From contig CALGVA010000016.1 of NCBI GenBank assembly GCA_937920345.1, positions 62,001 to 126,000 on the forward strand: DNA of 64,000 bases. The letters run 5' to 3'. Within the stretch, counting starts at the first letter, position 1; each line of letters opens with the position of its first letter. Below are positions 35,001 through 43,824 of this stretch, piece by piece. Position numbers and translations under genes: made by a program. Source of the stretch: an uncultured Lachnospiraceae bacterium. GTDB lineage: Bacteria > Bacillota > Clostridia > Lachnospirales > Lachnospiraceae. Below the pieces are notes generated by a model. That model saw only the letters and a list, made by a program, of their open reading frames with translations, did not search any database and was not told the DNA's origin.

Positions 35001-36983
35001 TATCCGGTAGGCCGCCGTCACGACCGCTTCTCCCGCTTTTCCGGTCAGCGCGCCGCCCGCAATCTTCACCAGACCGTTCTGCACGGTTACCACCGATGGA
35101 TCGCTGCTGCTCCACACGGCTCCTGAAGGATTCACCTCAGCTTCGTCCACATAGAGCTTTAACTGCCGCCCGTTCTCGCAGTCAGCTGTCTTGCTCCTGT
35201 CCAGTGTAATACTCGTCTGATCCAGACGAACCGTCGGATACTCCTCCGGCATATTGTCGTAAACCGGAATCTTGAACACGAAAGCGCTGTTTAGCGAACC
35301 GGCGTTGGCATACATTTTACGCGTGCTGGAGGATTCGCTTGCAGGCGCCTGAATATTCTGCATGTACTGATGTTCATATACACCGTACGGACTGTTCTTG
35401 TCTACATTAAATTTCTCCAGATATATGGTGTCCTGATATTTCAGGATATAGTTATTACCGATCGTGGCCGCACCGCCCTCAAGCGATTTATAGCGCGTAT
35501 TCCATCCCTTGCTCTTCGCATATGTCAGACCTTTCACGATCTTCTCAGCCGTGGATGCGCCGTTTACACCCACGTTAAAGAAGTTATAGTATCCCTCGTA
35601 TCCAGGATACGTGCCGGAAATCAACCCGGAAGTGCCCTGTCCCTGCTCCTGATAGACTCTGGACGCCAGGTGGATCGGACTCAGTTTCCTGCCCCTGCCG
35701 ATCTCATAGAACGCTCCCGCATAAGTGCGTCCCGCGGAATCATCTGCCAGCTTTCCTTTCATAAACGTTCCGTTCAGGAAATTCTGCACCGCCGCCTCCG
35801 TATGGTAAGAGCTGTTAAACGTCAACTGTTCGAACTGGAAAATATAAGTCTCCGTCAGGAAATTGCGCGGGTCCATATGGTAAGACACCGCCGGCTGCGT
35901 CGCATAATACCATCCACTCTCGCTCGGACACGCCGCCCCTACCCAGCCTTTGGATGTATTGTTCGTTGTTTTCTGAATCAGACTCTTAACGCCCATTTCT
36001 TTGGAAACCGACGTATTAAAATCCAGGTCTGTCCTCATCGGCACAAAAGTCCAGTTCGGATGTACGCTTTTCAGTTCCCTGAGCGCGCTCTGATAAGATC
36101 CCGGAAAAGCATTGATGTCCGAAATGTCTGTTGCATAAGGCAGCATGTCGTATGCCGCCATTCCGTATGCGGTTATCCCGTAGTCTTCTTCCCCCGCCTC
36201 CAGAATCGGCCGTAAATGTTCTTCCTCCCATGCGATCCAGTCTTCATCAGAGTACGCCAGATAATAGCTCTGCACATATCCCGTGCCTTCCGCACCGTTC
36301 AGCCAGTACTGCACCTGATACCAGACGTCGTCCTCCGTGATCGTTACACCCTTGATATACAGTGTCTGCCCGATCTCCAGCGTCGCTGCCGCCGGACTGT
36401 CTTCCTCCGCACCGCTGCGGGCGGCATAGCTGTCCGTATGGTAGAGGAGCGCCATCAGGTCCTTCTCCGCAAGCAGGCGCTCAAAGGCTTCCTGCGCAGA
36501 TTTGATCATCGCCTGCCTCTCTGCATCCATATCGTCTATATCATTCTCCGAAACAGTGCTTAAATCGTTCTCTGAAACATCATCTGTGCCGGTTTCCCCG
36601 TTGTCGCCGACATCGCCTTGAACATCATTCGGGTCAGAGTCCTCCGGCACTTCGGTATCGCCGGTATCCTCACTGCCGCCAGAATCCTCCGGACCGTCAT
36701 CCTGTACAGAATCGTCCGGTCCATTCGTATCTCCGGCTCCTTCACCGCCGCCGGTATCTTCCGTAATCCCCGCGTTTCCTGTGTCATCCGTACCATTATT
36801 CTGTACGGGGTCATCTGTATTTTCACTGAGATCCGGTTCACCCGCCTCATTCTGCGCCGTCTCCATTCCCGGCTGCTGCTCCGCAGCCAGTACATGCCGC
36901 GGCATACTTCCCGTGCACAGCACCAGACATAAGAGCACGGCAGTCCATCTGTATATTATCCCATGAGTTCTGTGCGTTCTCAT
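32040..36983 (-). CDS. Giant secreted GH73-like glucosaminidase with BIG2 and MBG-type repeats
   Basis: 1647 residues. A signal peptide (1-34) ends HVLAAE. An acidic linker (~40-150) carries DDVSENDLSTVSEND. An SH3-like domain follows at ~195-245, then a catalytic domain (~290-575) like LytB/GH73 endo-beta-N-acetylglucosaminidases, with the likely catalytic Glu in SRVYQEQG (~447). About three BIG2 domains (585-890), an InlB B-repeat-like segment ending IRLYPYYEEQ and a string of beta repeats (KGKGNYTGTDKITF type) reach the end. It probably cleaves peptidoglycan glycan strands. No anchor motif is seen. The linker is similar in composition to that of the LRR protein just downstream. Confidence 0.85.
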   Translation of the reverse strand: MRTHRTHGIIYRWTAVLLCLVLCTGSMPRHVLAAEQQPGMETAQNEAGEPDLSENTDDPVQNNGTDDTGNAGITEDTGGGEGAGDTNGPDDSVQDDGPEDSGGSEDTGDTEVPEDSDPNDVQGDVGDNGETGTDDVSENDLSTVSENDIDDMDAERQAMIKSAQEAFERLLAEKDLMALLYHTDSYAARSGAEEDSPAAATLEIGQTLYIKGVTITEDDVWYQVQYWLNGAEGTGYVQSYYLAYSDEDWIAWEEEHLRPILEAGEEDYGITAYGMAAYDMLPYATDISDINAFPGSYQSALRELKSVHPNWTFVPMRTDLDFNTSVSKEMGVKSLIQKTTNNTSKGWVGAACPSESGWYYATQPAVSYHMDPRNFLTETYIFQFEQLTFNSSYHTEAAVQNFLNGTFMKGKLADDSAGRTYAGAFYEIGRGRKLSPIHLASRVYQEQGQGTSGLISGTYPGYEGYYNFFNVGVNGASTAEKIVKGLTYAKSKGWNTRYKSLEGGAATIGNNYILKYQDTIYLEKFNVDKNSPYGVYEHQYMQNIQAPASESSSTRKMYANAGSLNSAFVFKIPVYDNMPEEYPTVRLDQTSITLDRSKTADCENGRQLKLYVDEAEVNPSGAVWSSSDPSVVTVQNGLVKIAGGALTGKAGEAVVTAAYRIPGTSETLEVSCKVKVIISLLGITLDKTEIFLRRPDTVVQDTTGLSDAEKAENTDTAVLQVSFDPADTSSDRTITWTTSNGKIATVKADPEDNSRAVVTAVGKGEVKITAKASKAGGKAASCKVFVSAPIYKVTLTNRSAQDTDPADQTTLLAGQSINLSAEYYPKDTTSDTQVVWSSSDPAVATVENGRVTAVGGNSKKNTAVITAKVSGCEAGYTAKHTVIVENCTVTFMKPGQNGMTVLGEPQQVPYGATLSVEILQEKEKQLLAAGYDPAERIFIGWYTGENGTGSRFDETTAVCRKDIRLYPYYEEQGKGFYVLPVGDQTYTGSAIKPVVQVYDSVIYENGDRELIELVLNKDYTVSYKNNKNVNQEGKPVPTITVKGKGNYTGTDKITFNIISKALTDADITADPITVAYSGKVVKGVPVVYRGSKKLVRNTDYTVTYPLTETGAYKTAGSYPVVITGKGGYSGTITVRQTITQEILMSKVTVAKIPNQTYRNDPEAGEAGKGITPELKVTYKGQELVKSEDGGATGDYTVVYTNNTAVGTATATITAVEGSGYTGTKSVNYKIVGTSIAKAKVEGITDRVYKGDEEEARQPQGAYKLTLNGQELRESEDYVTVYANTGKAGTASVTFKGINEYTGQIRKTYRITGYDISPDENGAAAAGITMKYYTQDEPYTQDKPERLKSVTTFSEITAPYVKGGTKPVVILYFNNSELTPGKDYTIRYANNNTVTPADPEERDERKLPKITVTGKGNFKGSITGCFTITDGRLNQNSGKITMTARDIVYKDKKNAYKSTVTLKDCNGSKLAAGKDYDKNLLYTYAADTSWQDAGGSEIRRLAGDPVAAEDIPPANTLLRVTAQGMGAYAGAKRDGEGSSPEQDDAPQMSVTYRIVAADIAKARVTARAQVYRNGQEITLLPEDLKITVNGEELQYGTDYVIDAGTYTNHTNKGKAAVTIRGTGNYGGEKKITYTIGSKTLVWWKNLLF

Positions 36984-37051
36984 TATGCATCTCTCCCTTT
37001 TTATCTCTTTACTGCTTTTTTTCTATGTTATGTCTACTGTTTTTTCATCAT

Positions 37052-37081
37052 ATCATACTTTTTGTGAATTTCCAATGTCAA
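37052..37081 (-). promoter_or_regulatory. Promoter of the GH73-like protein gene
   Basis: On the minus strand a consensus TTGACA (37081-37076), an 18-nt spacer, TATGAT (37057-37052). It leaves a leader of about 60 nt. Confidence 0.65.
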
Positions 37082-37127
37082 GTTATGTAAATCAATATGA
37101 TGTCGTAAAATGTTCCTCGATGCATAA

Positions 37128-37150
37128 GGACGTCGAAATTTCCGACGTCC
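37128..37150 (-). terminator. Hairpin after the UDP-xylose synthase gene
   Basis: GGACGTCG (37128-37135) and CGACGTCC (37143-37150) form a perfect 8-bp stem with a 7-nt loop, 18 nt past the stop of the leftward gene. The tail after the stem is only weakly T-rich, so it may be partly rho-assisted. Confidence 0.5.
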
Positions 37151-37167
37151 CTGTTAGATCCATATAC

Positions 37168-38100
37168 CTATGATACTACCTCTTTAAAATATGCTATCGT
37201 CTTCTCTAATCCTTCATCCAGATCAATCGCAGGACTCCAGCCCAGCTTTGTCTTCGCCAGATCAATGACCGGCTGCCGTTGTGTCGGATCATCACTGGGC
37301 AAGGGTTCAAAAACCAGCTTTGATTCCGAACCGGTCATTGCAATAATCTTCTGTGCTAATTCAAGCATGGTAAATTCTCCCGGGTTACCAATGTTAACCG
37401 GTCCGACAAAGTCCTCGCAGTTCATCATCCGTATCATCCCGTCTATCAGATCATCCACATAGCAAAAACTCCTGGTCTGCGTTCCATCCCCGTAGATCGT
37501 AATATCCTGACCCTTGAGCGCCTGAACAATAAAATTCGAAACAACCCGCCCGTCATTCTGGTTCATTCTGGGACCATACGTATTAAAAATACGAATTACG
37601 CGGATATCTACCTGATGCTGACGATGATAATCAAAAAAAAGCGTTTCCGCCATCCGCTTTCCCTCATCATAACAGGAGCGAAGTCCGATCGGGTTCACAC
37701 ACCCGCGGTATGTCTCCGGCTGCGGATGAATCTCCGGATCTCCGTAAACCTCCGATGTACTTGCCTGAAGTATTCGTGCCTTGACCCGCTTTGCCAGTCC
37801 CAGCATATTAAGTGCGCCATGTATACTGGTTTTGGCCGTTTTAATAGGATTATACTGATAATGTACCGGGCTTGCAGGACATGCCAGATTATAGATCTGG
37901 TCAACTTCCACATAAAGCGGTTCCGTTATATCATGACGAATAAATTCAAAATAGGGATTTGATAAAAGATGCCTGATATTGTCCTTACTGCCGGTAAAAA
38001 GATTGTCCACGCATATTACATCATTGCCCTCTGCAATCAGTCTGTCACACAAATGAGATCCCAGGAAGCCCGCCCCGCCTGTTACTAGTACTCTTTTCAT
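37168..38100 (-). CDS. UDP-glucuronate decarboxylase (UDP-xylose synthase)
   Basis: 310 residues. GGAGFLGSHLCDRL, the diagnostic YNLACPASPVHYQ, STSEVYGDP and catalytic SCYDEGKR are all as in UXS enzymes. NTYGPRM and DGRVVSNF follow in the usual order. The reaction is UDP-GlcA to UDP-xylose plus CO2. The substrate is supplied by Ugd at 17-18 kb. It follows the GT2 gene by 48 nt and ends before a hairpin. Confidence 0.92.
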   Translation of the reverse strand: MKRVLVTGGAGFLGSHLCDRLIAEGNDVICVDNLFTGSKDNIRHLLSNPYFEFIRHDITEPLYVEVDQIYNLACPASPVHYQYNPIKTAKTSIHGALNMLGLAKRVKARILQASTSEVYGDPEIHPQPETYRGCVNPIGLRSCYDEGKRMAETLFFDYHRQHQVDIRVIRIFNTYGPRMNQNDGRVVSNFIVQALKGQDITIYGDGTQTRSFCYVDDLIDGMIRMMNCEDFVGPVNIGNPGEFTMLELAQKIIAMTGSESKLVFEPLPSDDPTQRQPVIDLAKTKLGWSPAIDLDEGLEKTIAYFKEVVS

Positions 38101-38148
38101 CTTACATGTTTCCTCCCACGCTATATCCTTTGCTGTCTAAATAACTGA

Positions 38149-38844
38149 TCAACGATACTTCCAGATCACGTAAAGCGCCCGTAATCCATCCTTAAATCCA
38201 ATTTTCTTGCCCTCTTTGTTAGTCCTTGGATAATAAGAAATCGGCACTTCATGAATTCTGATTCGCATCTTCGACAGCTTGGCAGTAATCTCAGGTTCGA
38301 ATCCAAAACGGTTTTCCTCAATGTCAACAGATTGAATAATTTCTCTTTTGAACGCTTTGTAACAGGTCTCCATATCCGTCAGTTTCTGATGTGTAAAAAA
38401 ATTGGAAATTCTTGTAAGCCCGAGATTCGCCACTCTGTTTGCAAAATATCCCTTGCGTTTTTGATTCAGAAATCTCGAACCATAAACCACCCTTGCTTTT
38501 CCTTCAAAAATCGGATCTACAACTTTCGGATATTCCATCGGATCATACTCCAGATCCGCATCCTGAATAATAACCACGTCTCCTGTCGCCGCCTGAAAGC
38601 CTGTCCGAAGCGCTGCGCCTTTTCCCCCATTATGCTCATGATATATAATCCGGCTTACAAGCGACTCGATCTTATCCTGAAGAACACGCCTGCTGCCATC
38701 CGTTGAGCAGTCGTCAACCACGATGACTTCTTTATCCTGCACCGGCGACTGCAGCACTTTTTCAACAATCGCTTCAATATTTTTTTCTTCATTGTAACAG
38801 GGTATTATGACCGACAGCTTTCTGGATTTTGTTTCGGAATTCAT
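38149..38844 (-). CDS. GT2 glycosyltransferase (DPM1-like, no membrane span)
   Basis: 231 residues. LSVIIPCYNEEKN, VVDDCSTDGS and IQDADLEYDP are DPM1-type motifs, and GSRFLNQKR with DMETCYKAF match bacterial dolichyl-phosphate-type transferases. It lacks C-terminal spans, unlike the other GtrB-like enzymes here. It probably charges polyprenyl phosphate for one of the GT-C proteins. A good promoter lies upstream and UDP-xylose synthase downstream. Confidence 0.85.
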   Translation of the reverse strand: MNSETKSRKLSVIIPCYNEEKNIEAIVEKVLQSPVQDKEVIVVDDCSTDGSRRVLQDKIESLVSRIIYHEHNGGKGAALRTGFQAATGDVVIIQDADLEYDPMEYPKVVDPIFEGKARVVYGSRFLNQKRKGYFANRVANLGLTRISNFFTHQKLTDMETCYKAFKREIIQSVDIEENRFGFEPEITAKLSKMRIRIHEVPISYYPRTNKEGKKIGFKDGLRALYVIWKYR

Positions 38845-38909
38845 TGTACGTGAATTTCTCCTTTTTCATGTAGTCTACCATACATGCTTCATGAACTGTA
38901 TGAATGTAT

Positions 38910-38938
38910 ATTTTAGCATAATTACTTATGTTTTACAA
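38910..38938 (-). promoter_or_regulatory. Promoter for GT2-UXS unit
   Basis: On the minus strand TTGTAA (38938-38933), a 17-nt spacer, TAAAAT (38915-38910), within an AT-rich gap of 144 nt. Confidence 0.65.
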
Positions 38939-38988
38939 CTTTTTAAACAGAAAATACTGTCCTCCGGCTCTCATTACCTCTGCGCGCT

Positions 38989-40425
38989 TCACAGTACCAT
39001 CCCGACAATATCTCTGATGGTATTCCAGTCCGCGCCGTCAGATGGCAGTACGCGATACCAGTACGCCGCCATACAGATCAGATTCCAGACAATACAGATC
39101 CCGCAGTATGCAAAGACAGCTCCGGACAGCACTTTATATTTTCCACTCCTGCCGCCCTGCAGTCTCCACTCCTCCAGCCTTTGCAATAAAGCTGCAATAA
39201 AAACGGCAAACAGACACATAAAGTCAACCACGACACGCTGTCCGAATGAACCGCCGTAATACCACATCCACCATGCGCTTGATACATACATGATCAATAC
39301 AAAAAACAGAACAAGCCCTGTATAAAGTTTTCTCTTTGCCTTATATGCAATCATCATGCCGATTACGGAAAGAAGCAGAATCGGACTCCAGAAAAACATT
39401 CCTTTTTTCACACTAAACAGAAAATTACCAAGCTGCGGCGCCAGCCAGTAAAAGGCTTCGTTTCCGTAAGAGTACGCGAACCAGTGTCCCGTAGCCCTGT
39501 GCCAGTATAGCAGCTGCGGAAACAGTGTTACAAACCCTGTCAGGACAATCGGAACCGCCCTTGCCGGCTTCAGGATCACAGTTACTCTCTCCTTGAGTGT
39601 TTTCCAGTCTGTAACGCCATAGAATACATAAGTCAGCACAAATAAAATGTTCGTATTGCGGCACATGAAGATCAGTCCTGCCAGCAGGCCGAATATGCAG
39701 GTCTGCCACAGTCTGTTTCTGCCCTCTGCATCCCGTTCTTCATACCAGCATAAATAGTACAGAAACAAATTAAACAGAAAATAAGAATACACATGTGAAA
39801 AGCAGGCATCATAAGAAGCGTAATGAAACAGATTTGTCCCGTACGTAATCACGATACACGAAATCAGGGATACGCGCTTTGAAAAACGAAGGTATTTCGT
39901 CAACAGCATGTACAGCAATGCCGTACCTGCTATCCAGTAGCAAACGCCCCCGGCAAGTATCATGTACTGATACAAGTTACTGTATCCGGTTGCCGTCACA
40001 CTCCCCGTCAGAGCGTCCCGCAGCAGACTGATCAAATGTGCCGTGAAAAAAAACGGGCTTTCCATAATCGCGACTCCCACCGGGTATTTGTTGACCATTC
40101 CCCCGGCAGCCTCGATCAGCTTTAACGTATGCTCCCATTTCCCCTCTTCGATAAAACCGAAGCTGAAATCCCGATAGATCAGCGCCGGCAGATAAGCATA
40201 ATATCCGAACCCGTCAGAATATACCTTGGGTGCATTGAGTACTTTGATATGATATACCCATACAATACTGCCAAGCATCAGGCATGCTGTTATAATCAGG
40301 AAAGCTGCCAGCCCTTTCTCCTGAAGCATCCAGTTCATCATTTTCTTAATCAAGTTATCACTTTTTCTTTTTTCTTTCATATCTCTCTTCTCTGTTCTGA
40401 TTCCATTTTGATCAAGTCCGCTCAT
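38989..40425 (-). CDS. Polytopic GT-C-like membrane protein
   Basis: 478 residues with about ten spans after a basic cytoplasmic N-terminus (~1-38). The first outer loop has VYSDGFGYYAYLPALIY, and the DGFGYYAYLP block is shared by a group of bacterial GT-C-like proteins. The start codon overlaps the rfbG stop by 4 nt (ATGA), so translation is coupled and the protein is likely to act in the same pathway as the CDP-sugar genes. Function is inferred as a glycosyltransferase for the outer polymer. Confidence 0.6.
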   Translation of the reverse strand: MSGLDQNGIRTEKRDMKEKRKSDNLIKKMMNWMLQEKGLAAFLIITACLMLGSIVWVYHIKVLNAPKVYSDGFGYYAYLPALIYRDFSFGFIEEGKWEHTLKLIEAAGGMVNKYPVGVAIMESPFFFTAHLISLLRDALTGSVTATGYSNLYQYMILAGGVCYWIAGTALLYMLLTKYLRFSKRVSLISCIVITYGTNLFHYASYDACFSHVYSYFLFNLFLYYLCWYEERDAEGRNRLWQTCIFGLLAGLIFMCRNTNILFVLTYVFYGVTDWKTLKERVTVILKPARAVPIVLTGFVTLFPQLLYWHRATGHWFAYSYGNEAFYWLAPQLGNFLFSVKKGMFFWSPILLLSVIGMMIAYKAKRKLYTGLVLFFVLIMYVSSAWWMWYYGGSFGQRVVVDFMCLFAVFIAALLQRLEEWRLQGGRSGKYKVLSGAVFAYCGICIVWNLICMAAYWYRVLPSDGADWNTIRDIVGMVL

Positions 40426-41546
40426 AATTCAGGACCCGCCTTCTTCTCATGCAGGAACCCATCGATCTGTCTGTTCATCAGTTCTGCTATATCTTCTCTG
40501 CCCTGATAGGCAGCCGTCCACTCCACGATCTTCTCCATAGCCTGCTCTACGTTCCACACCGGTCTCCAGTCAAACGCTCTTTTGAGCTTAGCGCAATCCA
40601 GCTTCAGGAAATTCGCCTCGTGCGGACCGCCGTCATACTCGTTACGCCAACTCACCTGCTGTCCTGCCGCCCGGCTCCACTTCTCACAGAACAGTGTCAC
40701 GATCTCACCTGTCGTATAGCAGTCCGTCTCATCCGGTCCCACGTTATAACACCCCGCATACGCCGGATCTTCATACTGTTTCGCCGCCAGCATCAGGTAT
40801 ACCGCAACCGGCTCCAGTACATGCTGATACGGTCGCGTGGAATACGGATTCCTGACAATGATCTCCCGCCCCGAAAGAACCGCGCGCACACAGTCCGGAA
40901 TAATACGGTCTGCCGCGAAATCGCCGCCGCCGATCACATTACCGGCTCTCGCCGTGGAGACCGCCGCCGGATGTGCAGCTGCGTCATCCCCGCATTCTGC
41001 CGGATTCATGAAGGAGTTCTTATAGCTGCTTGTGACCAGTTCTGAACAGGACTTCGAGTTGGAATAGGGATCATACCCGTTCAGTTCTTCATTTTCCCGA
41101 TATCCCCACTCCCACTCTCTGTTCAGATACACCTTATCCGTCGTCACATTTACGAAAGACCGCACACACGGATGCGTGCGGACACACTCCAGTATATTGA
41201 CGGTTCCCATGACATTCACTTCGTAGGTATAAACAGGATTGCGGTACGACTCCCTGACGATCGGCTGCGCCGCCATATGAATGACGATCTCCGGTTCTGT
41301 TTCATCAAATACACTTCTGAGGTGTTCCAGATCACGAATATCCCCTGTCACGGAATACATTTTGTCTTCTATGCCGCTCAGCGCGTAGACACTCGGCTCC
41401 GCGGGCGGCTCCAGCGCATATCCCGTTACCTGCGCACCGGCCTGCACCAGCAGCATACACATCCATGTACCCTTAAAGCCTGTGTGTCCCGTGACCAGCA
41501 CCCTTTTCCCTTTATAAAAGTCCAGTCCGAAATCAAATTGTCCCAT
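40422..41546 (-). CDS. rfbG: CDP-glucose 4,6-dehydratase
   Basis: 374 residues. VLVTGHTGFKGTW is the hallmark N-terminus of RfbG. IHMAAQPIVRESY, VTTDKVYLN and the YSNSKSCSEL active-site Tyr follow, with RAGNVIGGGDFA further on. It turns CDP-glucose into CDP-4-keto-6-deoxyglucose, the second step toward 3,6-dideoxyhexoses. It lies 3 nt after rfbH and overlaps the next gene by 4 nt. GAGGTGATTT precedes the ATG. Confidence 0.93.
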   Translation of the reverse strand: MGQFDFGLDFYKGKRVLVTGHTGFKGTWMCMLLVQAGAQVTGYALEPPAEPSVYALSGIEDKMYSVTGDIRDLEHLRSVFDETEPEIVIHMAAQPIVRESYRNPVYTYEVNVMGTVNILECVRTHPCVRSFVNVTTDKVYLNREWEWGYRENEELNGYDPYSNSKSCSELVTSSYKNSFMNPAECGDDAAAHPAAVSTARAGNVIGGGDFAADRIIPDCVRAVLSGREIIVRNPYSTRPYQHVLEPVAVYLMLAAKQYEDPAYAGCYNVGPDETDCYTTGEIVTLFCEKWSRAAGQQVSWRNEYDGGPHEANFLKLDCAKLKRAFDWRPVWNVEQAMEKIVEWTAAYQGREDIAELMNRQIDGFLHEKKAGPEL

Positions 41547-41549
41547 AAA

Positions 41550-42902
41550 TCACCTCACCGCGCTGAGCAGTGTCCTCGCCATATAATCGATCATCTCGTC
41601 CGTCATGCCGGGATAGACTCCGATCCAGAACGTGTCTTCCATAATACGATCCGTATTTGTCAGCTCTCCCGCGATCCGATATCCATCCTGTGCCGCCCGC
41701 ATTTCATCGAAGCACGGGTGTTTCGTCAGATTGCCCGCAAAAAGCATTCTGGTCTGAATACCATGTTCTTCCATATACTGTACGACTTTACCGCGGCTGA
41801 CACCCTCCTTGCAGGTGATCAGAAAACCAAACCAGCTCGGATCGGAATGCTCACATGCCTCCGGCAGAATCAGTTTATCCGTGATATGCTCCGTCTCATC
41901 GGCTGCCAGCAGAGCCGTCTTCAACCTGTTGAAATTATGCCGTCTTCTCTCCACAAAAGCGGGGAATTTCTCCAGCTGCGCACAACCGATCGCCGCCTGC
42001 ATATCCGTCGCTTTCAGATTATACCCGAAATGAGAATACACATACTTATGATCATATCCGAGCGGCAGATCACCGTACTGTCTGTCAAAACGATGACCGC
42101 ACAGGTTGTCCCGCCCCGACGGGCAGACACAATCTCTCCCCCAGTCTCTGAAAGAGCGAATGCACTTATGCAGCAGCGGGTTATCCGTATATACCGCGCC
42201 GCCCTCTCCCATCGTCATATGATGCGGCGGATAGAAACTGGAGGTTCCGATGTCACCGATGGTGCCTGTCAGTCTCTTCACACCGTCTATGGTATATTCG
42301 GAGCCGAGGGCATCACAGTTGTCCTCCACCAGCCACAGATTATGTTTCTTACAGAATGCACTGACTGCCCCAAGATCAAACGGATTGCCCAGCGTATGCG
42401 CGATCATGACCGCTTTCGTCCGCCCTGACAAAGCTCCTTCAAGCAGCGTCACGTCTATGTTGTACTGCGGAATCGTCACATCCACGAATACCGGCACCGC
42501 CCCGAACTGAATCATCGGCGCTACCGTCGTCGGAAATCCCGCCGCTACTGTGATCACTTCATCGCCACGCCGGATCGCACGCTCTCCCAGAAGCGGTGAC
42601 GTCAGCGCCATAAAAGCGAGCAGATTCGCCGAGGAACCGGAATTTACGAGCGAACAGAACCGCACGCCCAGATACTCCGCCATCTTCTTTTCAAACGCAT
42701 CCGTATACCGTCCGGCTGTCAGCCAGAATTCCAGTGCGCTGTCCACCAGATTAATCATCTCCGCGCTGTCATAGACTCTGGATGCATACGGAATCCTCTG
42801 CCCCTCCTCAAAGGGCTTCTTTATATTGTGATAGGTATCGCAATAGTCTTTTACCAGACTTAGTATTTCTTCTCTTGCCTGCTGTTCTGTTTTCTGATTC
42901 AT
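41550..42902 (-). CDS. rfbH: CDP-4-keto-6-deoxyglucose 3-dehydrase (E1)
   Basis: 450 residues. The aminotransferase-fold enzyme has His in place of the PLP lysine (SSFYPPHHMTMGEGG, His 227/228), the mark of this PMP-dependent family. DCVCPSGRDNLCG (Cys258, 260, 268) with Cys196 should hold the [2Fe-2S] cluster. It removes the C3 hydroxyl together with a flavin/iron-sulfur reductase (E3). No E3 gene is seen in this window, so another reductase must supply electrons. GGAGG lies 6 nt before the ATG at 42902. Confidence 0.94.
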   Translation of the reverse strand: MNQKTEQQAREEILSLVKDYCDTYHNIKKPFEEGQRIPYASRVYDSAEMINLVDSALEFWLTAGRYTDAFEKKMAEYLGVRFCSLVNSGSSANLLAFMALTSPLLGERAIRRGDEVITVAAGFPTTVAPMIQFGAVPVFVDVTIPQYNIDVTLLEGALSGRTKAVMIAHTLGNPFDLGAVSAFCKKHNLWLVEDNCDALGSEYTIDGVKRLTGTIGDIGTSSFYPPHHMTMGEGGAVYTDNPLLHKCIRSFRDWGRDCVCPSGRDNLCGHRFDRQYGDLPLGYDHKYVYSHFGYNLKATDMQAAIGCAQLEKFPAFVERRRHNFNRLKTALLAADETEHITDKLILPEACEHSDPSWFGFLITCKEGVSRGKVVQYMEEHGIQTRMLFAGNLTKHPCFDEMRAAQDGYRIAGELTNTDRIMEDTFWIGVYPGMTDEMIDYMARTLLSAVR

Positions 42903-42981
42903 TTCTGTCCTCCGTGCACGCACACTATGATTTCATTCTATTATTCTGCCATATGAAGATTACGCTGCCGGCGTTTGCGGT

Positions 42982-43755
42982 TCACCACACCTTCCAGGGC
43001 GCTTTTCCTCCGCTCCATAATCCCTCCAGATACGCCCGGTCATGCACCGTATCCATCGGTGACCAGAACCCCGGATGTCTGTAAGCCGCCATCTGCCGGT
43101 CCTTTGCCAGCTGTTCAAAAGGTGACGCTTCCAGCATCTGCGAGCCGTCCCCGAGATAATCAAACACTTCCCTGTTCAGCACCATGAAGCCTGCGTTGAC
43201 CCATGACTGGTCTTTTCGCGCCTTCTCTTTAAAGCTCTCGATCATATCGTGACCGTCTATCTTGATGGCGCCGAAACGCCCCGCAGGCTGTGTCGTCGTA
43301 ATCGTAGCAATTCTGCCGTGCGACCTGTGAAAAGCAAGCAGTGCCGGAATATCCACATCCGCCACGCCATCCCCGTAGGTCAGCATAAAACACTCATCTT
43401 CCCCGATATAATCCCGTATCTGCAGGATGCGGCCGGCCGTCAGCGTTTCCAGTCCGGTGTTCGCAAGCGTCACTCGCCACGGCTCTGCGGTGGAATTGTG
43501 ATACTCTCTCGATTTATCCTGCAGACCAAACGTCGCGTCGGACTGGTACATATAGTAATGGATAAAATAGTCCTTGATCATATGCCCCTTATAGCCACAG
43601 CAAATAATGAAATCATGATAGCCGTAAGTGGAATATATTTTCATAATATGCCAGAGAATCGGTCTGTCTCCGATCTCCACCATCGGTTTTGGCTTTAAGA
43701 CCGATTCTTCATTGATACGGCTTCCCCTGCCGCCGGCCAGAATAACTACTTTCAT
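42982..43755 (-). CDS. rfbF: Glucose-1-phosphate cytidylyltransferase
   Basis: 257 residues. VVILAGGRGSRINEES, KPKPMVEIGDRPILWHIMK and FMLTYGDGVADVD are textbook RfbF motifs, and NAGFMVLNREVFDYL is near the middle. It makes CDP-glucose from CTP and glucose-1-phosphate and so starts the RfbF-G-H branch. The start at 43755 has GGAG 10 nt upstream. It is next to a diverged paralogue. Confidence 0.93.
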   Translation of the reverse strand: MKVVILAGGRGSRINEESVLKPKPMVEIGDRPILWHIMKIYSTYGYHDFIICCGYKGHMIKDYFIHYYMYQSDATFGLQDKSREYHNSTAEPWRVTLANTGLETLTAGRILQIRDYIGEDECFMLTYGDGVADVDIPALLAFHRSHGRIATITTTQPAGRFGAIKIDGHDMIESFKEKARKDQSWVNAGFMVLNREVFDYLGDGSQMLEASPFEQLAKDRQMAAYRHPGFWSPMDTVHDRAYLEGLWSGGKAPWKVW

Positions 43756-43824
43756 TTGATAAATTCTCCACTCGTGTACAGTTTGCAGATCTGATTCATC
43801 CGAATCCCGTTCTGCCATTGCAAA

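Noticed and set aside
41172..42428. Open frame of 418 codons on the plus strand over rfbG/rfbH
   Set aside because: Antisense to two enzymes with intact catalytic motifs; no start signal.
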